DNA of 64,000 nucleotides, from contig JAKLIY010000017.1 of NCBI GenBank assembly GCA_022709365.1, forward strand, positions 1 through 64,000, read 5' to 3'. Shown here piece after piece: positions 9,273 through 16,081 of this stretch. The notes beneath the pieces were generated by a model that worked only from the letters and a program-made list of their open reading frames with translations, had not been told where the DNA came from and did not search any database. The translations under genes were made by a program, and so were the position numbers. This stretch comes from Pseudomonadota bacterium. GTDB taxonomy: Bacteria; Pseudomonadota; Gammaproteobacteria; Competibacterales; Competibacteraceae. Position 1 is the stretch's first letter; every line of letters begins with the position of its first letter.

Positions 9273-9307
9273 CCCCTTTCCCGTTTACGGGCGAGGGGCG
9301 TTTTTTT
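9273..9307 (+). terminator. Rho-independent terminator between sdhB and sdhE
   Basis: CCCC-TTT-CCCGT pairs with ACGGG-CGA-GGGG around a two-base TT loop, followed by CG and seven T residues (9301-9307). It is a well-formed stem with T tract only 24 bases after the sdhB stop. The T tract merges directly into the sdhE ribosome-binding site AGGAGGG, so sdhE is either expressed by partial read-through or from its own promoter. Confidence 0.75.
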
Positions 9308-9321
9308 AGGAGGGCCGGACG

Positions 9322-9579
9322 GTGGAAGAACAGATGGGCAAATTACGCTGGCGCTGCCGGCGCGGCATGAAGGAACTGGATCTGCTGACGCTGGGCTATC
9401 TGGAGCGGTATTATCCCGGCGCTTCAGCGGAAGATCAGCAGGCGTTTGCGGAGTTGCTGGAGCTGCAAGACCCGTTGCTGATGAGCTACATGGTCGGGCG
9501 GGAAACGCCGGCGGACGCGGTGACGGCGAGGGTGGTGGGCGTCATGCGAACCTTGCTGAATAGCATCGATGACGCTTGA
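9322..9579 (+). CDS. sdhE: FAD assembly factor SdhE (SDHAF2/YgfY/CptB family)
   Basis: An 85-residue protein of the SdhE family, which helps attach FAD covalently to SdhA and FrdA. The signature RGxxE is present as R14-G15-M16-K17-E18, and the helical region LTLGYLERYYP and MSYMVGRETP fits the family. GTG 9322 is favoured as start because AGGAGGG lies 7 bases upstream; ATG 9334 is a less likely alternative. Two flavoprotein clients, SdhA and FrdA, are encoded in this window. Confidence 0.92.
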   Translation: MEEQMGKLRWRCRRGMKELDLLTLGYLERYYPGASAEDQQAFAELLELQDPLLMSYMVGRETPADAVTARVVGVMRTLLNSIDDA

Positions 9580-9670
9580 CCCTGAACGGGTCATCAACCG
9601 CCAGCGTCAATTTTCATAACTCTGGTTGGGCTTGTACCGAGTTTCACTGAGGACGCTGAGGGGGTGCAAC

Positions 9671-9895
9671 ATGACCACACTTGAGATTCGCGCCGTCTGG
9701 GATGACGAGGCCAGCGTCTGGGTGGCGGGCAGCGATGATGTGCTAGGACTGATCGCCGAAGCGGTTACCCTGGAATCTTTGATGGCGAAGCTGGAAACAC
9801 CGATTCCAGAGTTGATGGAACTGAATTGCGGGATAACCGGCGCGTTCCTTTTTCGCCTTGTGGCTGAACGTACCGCGCTGGCCCAAGCCGCGTGA
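9671..9895 (+). CDS. DUF1902-type antitoxin partner of HicA
   Basis: A 74-residue protein matching DUF1902: IRAVWDDEASVWVAGSDDVL, then AVTLESLMAKLETPIPEL, a HicB-like half fold. Such genes are usually found just before hicA. It overlaps the following gene in an ATGA junction. GGGGG 6 bases before ATG 9671 serves as ribosome-binding site. It probably masks the HicA RNase and may regulate the operon, but no separate DNA-binding domain is seen. Confidence 0.72.
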   Translation: MTTLEIRAVWDDEASVWVAGSDDVLGLIAEAVTLESLMAKLETPIPELMELNCGITGAFLFRLVAERTALAQAA

Positions 9896-10089
9896 TGGAC
9901 AGCTATACGCCGCTGGTGAAGAAACTGCTGACCGAAGCGGGTTGTTCGCTGTTCCGTTCGGGAAAGGGCGATCACGACATCTGGTACAGCCCCCTCACGC
10001 AACGCCATTTTCCAGCGAACCCTGCGATTAAGTCACGGCATACGGCGAATGGCGTGTTGAAGCAGGCCAGACTACCGAAAGCCTTTTGA
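9895..10089 (+). CDS. hicA: HicA-type mRNA interferase toxin
   Basis: A 64-residue protein of the HicA fold (YcfA-like): LVKKLLTEAGCSLFRSGKGDHDIWYS contains the catalytic histidine in the GKGDHDIW region, and the tail HTANGVLKQARLPK is the usual C-terminal helix. HicA proteins cut mRNA and tmRNA. ATG 9895 overlaps the antitoxin stop; GTG 9892 is a possible alternative. First functional unit of the region separating sdhE from ygfX. Confidence 0.8.
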   Translation: MDSYTPLVKKLLTEAGCSLFRSGKGDHDIWYSPLTQRHFPANPAIKSRHTANGVLKQARLPKAF

Positions 10090-10187
10090 GGACTCGCCAT
10101 GATGCTCGGTTGGAGGATTGGAGAATTTACAGCCGGCACTCCTTCAACCGGAACTCCACATCATACGTCATCATTCTGATATGGCTT

Positions 10188-10610
10188 CTAGGGTTTTAGG
10201 GTCGGATTCTTGGTGATTGACTCACGAATCATGTTTTGCATTTTGGCTGCCCGCCGGACGTTGGCTTCATCGAGTTGCAATGTAGCAAAGACTTCGCCGT
10301 TGGAACGGCAAACCGAAACATCTATAAGCCCGCTGAATTGAGTTTGCTTGATCCCCGGTGAGAGGTAATTCATGAGGCCGCGCCGCGCCTCCAGGCGGGC
10401 CTCAGCCTCAGCCAGGGTATAGGAACCCTCGCTGTCGCTTAAGGGTGTAGCCTTCGCGACCGAGATGAGGATTTTGGAAGTCCCCGCCGCCATGACCTCA
10501 TGGACACCCACAGCCAAAGCGGGGCAAGGATCGCTGATCGCCAGAGTGGGCAGGGCCGCCGCCAGTACGGCCCATACTCCAACAAGTGCGGACCCAACAA
10601 AGACGCGCAT
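10188..10610 (-). CDS. Small periplasmic protein of unknown function
   Basis: A 140-residue protein with a signal peptide (hydrophobic residues 5-24 ending TLAIS) and a mixed alpha/beta domain: TSKILISVAKATPL, then AEAEARLEARRGLMNYLS, then LIDVSVC. The pattern of a beta strand, a long alanine-rich helix and a strand resembles LPP20 or FlgT N-terminal domains, as do its two upstream neighbours. Two cysteines (residues 29 and 108 by eye) may form a disulfide. Its ATG lies three bases from the restored stop of the preceding gene. I do not recognise the exact family. Confidence 0.55.
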   Translation of the reverse strand: MRVFVGSALVGVWAVLAAALPTLAISDPCPALAVGVHEVMAAGTSKILISVAKATPLSDSEGSYTLAEAEARLEARRGLMNYLSPGIKQTQFSGLIDVSVCRSNGEVFATLQLDEANVRRAAKMQNMIRESITKNPTLKP

Positions 10611-11242
10611 TTAGAAGTTCTTGAGCCGTTCCGTGTTGCTATGACTATCAACCCCTTGCGATGGGGTGCGAACAGTTCCAGGGGGGCTGGAGTGGGCGCA
10701 GCCGTGGCCGGGGCCATCGTACCGGACGTAGGAGCGGGTTGGGAGGCAACGGAATCTGCGATGCCACCAGCCAAGTTGCCCGCCGCGTTGATGGTCTCGG
10801 GCTTCAAACCAACGCTCACCCGAACTTCAGTGCCTTTAGTGTAGCAATCCCCTAAGACGACTACGCCGCGCAATAAGGCTTGAGAGGAGTTGCGTAGTGT
10901 CTTCACCCGTTCGATGATCTCCTTTCGCTCTGCCGCCTTGCCCGCGCCGGTCATGGACTTGGTTTCATTGACTGCCTTGTTTACGACCTCATCGCTACTA
11001 ATAGTCTCGGTAAGGAATTTGGAAATAGCCGACTTAGCCAATAACGTTGCCTCGTCCTTGGCATCGCGCATAGAATCAGGGTCGTCAAAACTAACTGAAG
11101 CAGTGGCCGTGGCTAAAATCTTGGTGCCTCCCGCGACATCCTCGACATTGATGCCGTCAGAGTAGGGGTAGTCCTCGCAGCCGGCGCCGTGGGCGATCAT
11201 TGGCAGAGCAAGGATCGCTATGGATATCATGGATATTTTCAT
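10611..11242 (-). CDS. Periplasmic LPP20-like protein, frame broken at a 6-C run
   Basis: Signal peptide at residues 1-20 (ILALPMIAHGAG), then a domain with TKILATATASVSFDD, a long helix MRDAKDEATLLAKSAISKFL and strand VRVSVGLKP, resembling LPP20/FlgT-like folds. As written the frame runs on to 10439, 172 bases into the next gene, with an arginine/tryptophan-rich nonsense tail. If one C is added to the run of six (10681-10686, G on the plus strand), the frame becomes PPGTVRTPSQGVDSHSNT then ERLKNF and stops at TAA 10611-10613, directly before the next ATG. I therefore give the restored end. Either a sequencing error or a true frameshift. Confidence 0.6.
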
Positions 11243-11275
11243 TGCTTTACTCCAAATGTCAAAGTGGCAGTTTAA

Positions 11276-13374
11276 TCAATGCGGTATTAGTTTTAACTTT
11301 ATCTCCTTAGCGTCTTTGAGTGTTGTCTCATCTAGTACCAGAAAGACACCAAATTTCCTAGATCGCATAATTATGGGAGGCGACCACTGGTCAACCGGTT
11401 GAACCAACAGATTCCAGGGTGTGCCTGAAAATATAAAATCTGATACAACCATATAATTTGCTCCATTTAATACATAATAATCATGATAAGAACTATTACT
11501 GCCAATATCATAAGACTTAATAATACTTCCCATGCTACCCAAAAATTCAACACTTAAACGAGGAATAAGCTGTGTTAATTCCTTGCCCCCATATGTAATA
11601 GAATGTAACCAAGGAAATTTTTTTGTTAGAGGAACGTCGATGCTATTCAGTATGTAAATGTCAGCGTAAATAGCGTCTTCTCTAATATCTCCAAATCCAA
11701 GAACCGCATCCAAATGTTCTTTATAACCATAATCTTTAGAATGGCCTCCTGGTCTATACGAACTTTTCTTGCCAGCAACACTTTCCAGCGTTTTAATGGC
11801 GTTTGCATAAAACCCTGAATTTAACTCAACCTCTATGGGAAGATAAACAACCTGCTTTGGATACTGTTGTGCAGCAAATTCGCTGATCTTTACAAGAAAT
11901 TTGTCCGTTGCGTCGTTCAAAGCCTGCTGGGAATTCATCCAGCCGGCGTTTTTCCACATAGATATGTTTATGGGATACCAGTTTCTTATTTTGTCTTTGG
12001 CTTCTTCTACTCTCATCGGCTTGCCAACTACAAATTGTGAAACTTCCCCCTTCACGACTGGAGTTATCAAATCAATGGCAATTTGTTCTAGGTTACCTGT
12101 TTGTTTTTTCTCAGAGCTGAGTGATGCAAATAAACCCGTATCGACATCTGTTTTACCCTCGGCAAGTTTCTTGATGAAGGCTTTAAAGTCATCGATGCGA
12201 ACCGAGACTTTTGCAGTGACCTTAGTAAGACCAGCCTGCTCCGAGACTTGAAGTACCTCAAAGTGCTGAATTGATCCTTGGGAGTATTCCTTAATATTCG
12301 TGTCAATACGAGAAGTCTGAGCGCGCACCCCATCCTGGATTTCGACGCGCTTTTCCAACATCTTGTTACTGTCCATAAAGGAGCCGACCACATTGGTCAA
12401 AGCATTTTGCGCTGCATTCTGCGCTGCGCTCGGAACATCGGCACCTAGGCCCTCGCTGACCACTGTTTGGACTCCATTAGGTGCGGGTGCAGCAGGTGGC
12501 GCAGTAACGACCGGCGGCGGTGCAGGCGCAGCAATCGGCGGAGTCGCAGCTACAACCGGTGGTGGTGCAGGCGGTGAAACAGGCGGAGTCGTGGCAACCA
12601 CTGGCGACGCAGCAGGCATAGGAGCCGGCGGGGGCGCAGCAGCAGTTAATGACCGGGATGCGGGCGCAGCCGGCGGCAAAGGCGCGTCCAGCGAATCTTC
12701 GGCGGGCGCGGCAGCAACAGTTCCCCCGCTTCCCTGAATCAAACTCAACTGCAAGGCTTGTTGCGCGGCTTGTTGGATCTTGGGGTCATCGGCGGAAGCC
12801 ATCTGCTTCTGCAAAAACTCGCGAGTCCTGTTCTGATTTTGCGAGAAGTGGAAGGTCAGCGCATAACAGGCTACGGCTTCTCGCTGTTGGCCTTGCAGGG
12901 CGTAAACCTCGGCCAGATTCGCCCACGATGCGGCTCGTCCCGGTGCGAGTGATAACGCCGTCGAAAATGCTTTAAGCGCTGCCTTCAAATCGCCTGTCTT
13001 ATCTTAATATACGCAAAGCCCAGGTTGCCACTGTATTCCGCATTCGCTGGATCGAGCTGATAAGCGGATTGAAAGGATTGCTTGGCTAGCTCGGGTTGTC
13101 CGGCTTTGATCGCTTCCAAACCCTTTGCGTTGGCTTCCTGCGCCTTTTTTGTATCGCCGCGCGCTGGTTTGGGTAGCGCCGCGATCTGCTGCTTCAAAGC
13201 ATTGAGTTCCTCGGCACGCCCGACGCCGCCGTTATCCGCCGCGATGGCGATCATCTGCTTCAGCAAACCAACTGCGGAATCCTGAGCGGTTGCGGTCGAG
13301 AGCGGCAAACTACCAAACACCAAGACCAGCAAAAAGAAGAACGGAGAAACCAACGACAGCGGGCGATGGTACAT
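11276..13374 (-). pseudogene. Periplasmic TPR protein with FlgT/LPP20-like domain, split by a 5-base insertion
   Basis: Two frames together make one protein of about 697 residues. The upstream part (12985-13374) has a signal peptide (FFFLLVLVFGSLP) and one TPR ending GNLGFAYIKIRQAI then stop. The downstream part (11276-12988) resumes in another frame with GDLKAALKAFSTALSLAPG, the next TPR. Removing CTTAT (12998-13002) joins them as FAYIKTGDLKAAL. After the TPRs come a coiled segment, an 80-residue proline/alanine linker, a domain with ADVPSAAQNAAQNALTNVVG resembling FlgT/LPP20-like domains, and a C-terminal region of about 300 residues I do not recognise. The start ATG 13374 gives the signal peptide. 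It heads a co-directional set with the next two genes. Confidence 0.6.
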
Positions 13375-13438
13375 GGAATGAAACCTCTGATCTTTTCGTA
13401 CTATGGAGTTTTGCAAGGAGCTAGCTTGAAATTTCAAG

Positions 13439-14131
13439 TCAATTTTGAAAAAGAAATTTGATAGATTCAATTACAGCCTGCTTCCCGAGTTCACTTGCTA
13501 CTCCAGTTCCCAAAATCTTAAACACGGAGATAATAAAGTCTTTAATATCAAAAGGCTTTGGAGAATCACTAACAGGTTCGGGAGAAAGAGGCAAATCAGT
13601 CGTAGGTAAGGCACGTATTCTTGACTCGAATATATCCAAAGCGCCTTGATTCTGATTATTCAATAACAGAAAAACATCGGCTAAGGCATCGTAGGAAACT
13701 CTAATCAGATTTGGGTTGAATGCAGCATCAGAGAAACCATTAACTTTATTTAACCAACGTGCGAAATATTGCTGCAACAGAGGATCAGAAACACTGAACG
13801 TGACTTGGGAACCTGTTTGTTCGAAGCGCGCTGATTCGAATAGTTGGATAAATCTTTTCTTCGCCTCGTACTCGTCGTACTGGAGATAACGCAACTGCGC
13901 ATCGCGCAGCAGATTCCGAACGCGGGCAGGACTGATTCCCAGTTGGAAGGAGATTTCGGTCGGGTCTGGGGCGCTGACCGAACCGCCAAACGCCCCGTAC
14001 TTGAGCAGCAGACCAAACACCAGCGTATCGAGGTCGCGCTTCTGCATCCCCCCGAAGCCGCTGGCGAAGTAGTGCATCAGGAAATCCTGCGCGAAGCCTT
14101 GGGAATTCTGAATCTCGCTGATGTTCGGCAT
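13439..14131 (-). CDS. Unknown protein with winged-helix-like N-terminal region
   Basis: A 230-residue soluble protein. Residues about 30-75 (RDLDTLVFGLLLKYGAFGG, then DPTEISFQLGISPARVRNLL) look like a winged helix-turn-helix: LGISPARVRNLLRDAQ would be the recognition helix. The C-terminal 60 residues contain a hydrophobic stretch FDIKDFIISVFKILGTGVAS. It lies upstream of and on the same strand as the periplasmic TPR genes, separated by 64 bases, so it may regulate them; that is inference. The AT-rich composition differs from the flanking core genes. Start ATG 14131 was chosen over the longer frame to 14176 because an AGAAGAAG precedes it. Confidence 0.5.
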   Translation of the reverse strand: MPNISEIQNSQGFAQDFLMHYFASGFGGMQKRDLDTLVFGLLLKYGAFGGSVSAPDPTEISFQLGISPARVRNLLRDAQLRYLQYDEYEAKKRFIQLFESARFEQTGSQVTFSVSDPLLQQYFARWLNKVNGFSDAAFNPNLIRVSYDALADVFLLLNNQNQGALDIFESRIRALPTTDLPLSPEPVSDSPKPFDIKDFIISVFKILGTGVASELGKQAVIESIKFLFQN

Positions 14132-14419
14132 GATGCTTCTTCTTGTTAAAATCACGACTGTTCGATTTGGGAGCAATACAAATCTATCGCCAACTATTTA
14201 AAATGATGTTAATTTTTTATAATGTTAATTTTTATTATCAGATGGTACTTTATCCCCCCCCCTGTCAATAGTTTTATTAATGTTATTGATGGGGCAGGTG
14301 GCTGGTGAACGCAAAGTGCGGAAGGCAAAAAACCTCGTTGCCATATGAGCGTGATTGATAAAGATCAGAGACCCCAACTTAACCTTGTAATTCTGGAAGT
14401 GTAGTCCATAATTGCAAGG
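14132..14419. other. AT-rich intergenic region with a 9-C tract
   Basis: No credible gene. The left part is AT-rich and would hold the promoter of the minus-strand winged-helix-like gene. It contains a run of nine C (14254-14262) flanked by an imperfect inverted repeat (CTGTCAATA and TATTGATGGGGCAG). The right part holds the leader of the AAA ATPase gene. Confidence 0.5.
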
Positions 14420-15592
14420 ATGATCACCCGCCGCCGCCGTACTTTGTTGAACCAGCGTCTGGATCAATATCCAGCCGTAGCCCTCCTGGGACCTCGCCAG
14501 GTTGGTAAAACCACGCTTGCCTTGGCGATTGCCGAGGATCGTCCGTCCATTTATCTCGATCTGGAGTCGGATGCCGATCAGGCGAAACTGGCCGAACCTG
14601 AACTCTACCTAGCCGATCACGAAGATAAGCTGGTGATTTTCGATGAGGTTCACCGACAGCCCGGTCTGTTCCAAAACTTGCGGGGCTTGATTGATCGAGG
14701 GCGCAGGCGCGGTCGGCGAACCGGGCGGTTTCTCCTGCTCGGTTCCGCTTCGCTGGATCTGCTACAACAATCCGGTGAAACGCTCGCGGGGCGCATTTCC
14801 TATGTCGAACTGGATCCGGTCGACGCTCTGGAAGTCGAAAACCATAGCCTTGATATGCTCTGGCTCCGTGGCGGGTTTCCCGACAGTTTGCTGGCCACCG
14901 ATGACGGCGCCAGCCTGCGCTGGCGACAAGACTTCATCCGCAGCTATCTGGAGCGGGATATTCCACAGTTGGGGCCGCGCATTCCAGCGGAGACGCTGCG
15001 CCGGTTCTGGACCATGCTGGCCCATCATCAGGGTGGGTTGCTGAACGCGGCGCAATTCGCCCAAGGTTTGGGAGTGGATGGGAAGACGGTCGCCCGTTAC
15101 CTGGACCTGCTGGTGGACCTGCTGCTGGTCCGGCGTCTGCCGTCCTGGCATCGGAATATCGGCAAGCGGCTGGTCAAAGCGCCGAAAGTGTATGTGCGCG
15201 ACAGCGGCATTGTTCACGCCTTGCTGGGGCTGAGGGACAAGGAAATTCTGCTCGGTCATCCGGTGGTCGGGTCAAGCTGGGAAGGCTTCGTCATCGAGAC
15301 CCTGCTCGCGGTAGCTCCACTGGAAACCGAAGCCAGCTTTTACCGAACCGCCGCTGGCGCTGAAATCGACCTCGTTCTTAGCCTGCCAAGCGGTCGCCGG
15401 TGGGCCGTGGAGATCAAGCGCGGCCTGGTCCCGAAACTGGAGCGGGGTTTTCATCATGCCTGCGCCGACCTTCAGCCCGAGCGCTGTTTTGTCGTCTATG
15501 CCGGTGCGGAGCGTTTTCCAGTCAGCGAAAGCACCGAGGCAATCAGCCTGACCGATTTGGGTAGCATCCTCCTGGCGACAGCGGCATCGTGA
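14420..15592 (+). CDS. AAA ATPase with DUF4143 C-terminal domain
   Basis: A 390-residue protein of the widespread AAA_14/DUF4143 type. Walker A GPRQVGKTT lies at residues 24-32 and Walker B LVIFDEVHR at about 71-79; the C-terminal DUF4143 part contains SYLERDIPQLGPRIP, a helical middle, and a PD-(D/E)xK-like core AGAEIDLVLSLPSGRRWAVE followed by IK. The nuclease-like fold is a family feature. Cellular role is unknown; these genes are scattered and often found in accessory regions. It ends 19 bases before ygfX, the next core gene. Confidence 0.82.
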   Translation: MITRRRRTLLNQRLDQYPAVALLGPRQVGKTTLALAIAEDRPSIYLDLESDADQAKLAEPELYLADHEDKLVIFDEVHRQPGLFQNLRGLIDRGRRRGRRTGRFLLLGSASLDLLQQSGETLAGRISYVELDPVDALEVENHSLDMLWLRGGFPDSLLATDDGASLRWRQDFIRSYLERDIPQLGPRIPAETLRRFWTMLAHHQGGLLNAAQFAQGLGVDGKTVARYLDLLVDLLLVRRLPSWHRNIGKRLVKAPKVYVRDSGIVHALLGLRDKEILLGHPVVGSSWEGFVIETLLAVAPLETEASFYRTAAGAEIDLVLSLPSGRRWAVEIKRGLVPKLERGFHHACADLQPERCFVVYAGAERFPVSESTEAISLTDLGSILLATAAS

Positions 15593-15611
15593 ATCGCCAG
15601 CTATCGGAAAA

Positions 15612-16058
15612 ATGCACAGCCTCGTCGCCTTGAACATTCAACTGCGTCGCTCGCGGATTTTGCTAATCAGCGGTAGCGCTGTTCACGTCTTGTCAGGCAT
15701 TGCCGTGGTCGTTTGCAGCCTTCTGCTATGGGTCAAAGCGGGATTGATTGCCGGAATCGTTCTGTCACTGGCCTGGTTCGGTTACTGCTACGGCTATCCA
15801 CAAGGACGACGATTCATTGCCCGCATCGAATTGCTGGATGGACGCTGGCGGCTGGAAACCGGCGATGGCGGCGTGCATCGCGGGCAACTCATCGGCGGCT
15901 ACGCCCATCTCCTCATCGTCATTGTGAATTTCCAATTGGAGGACGGCGGATGCCGGTCATTGACCCTGTTACCGGATTCCGCCGATCCCGATGATTTACG
16001 GCGGCTACGGGTCTGGCTGCGAACTCAGCGCTATGACGATGAACCGGATCCGCCTTAA
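15612..16058 (+). CDS. ygfX: YgfX/CptA-like inner membrane protein
   Basis: A 148-residue protein with two adjacent membrane helices (about residues 18-60) followed by a soluble beta-rich tail and the family ending LTLLPDSADPDDLRRLRVWL with an R after it. In enterobacteria ygfX lies directly after sdhE (the cptBA pair). Here it is on the same strand but 6 kb away, behind the accessory genes. E. coli YgfX was reported as a toxin acting on FtsZ and MreB, though other work links the pair only to Sdh flavinylation; its role here is open. Confidence 0.75.
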   Translation: MHSLVALNIQLRRSRILLISGSAVHVLSGIAVVVCSLLLWVKAGLIAGIVLSLAWFGYCYGYPQGRRFIARIELLDGRWRLETGDGGVHRGQLIGGYAHLLIVIVNFQLEDGGCRSLTLLPDSADPDDLRRLRVWLRTQRYDDEPDPP

Positions 16059-16081
16059 CCACCGACGCTGAACAGTGCTGT

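Noticed and set aside
14420-15592. AAA/DUF4143 ATPase as a named defence system
   Set aside because: The family is broadly distributed and no partner gene of a known defence system is adjacent; naming a role would be invention.
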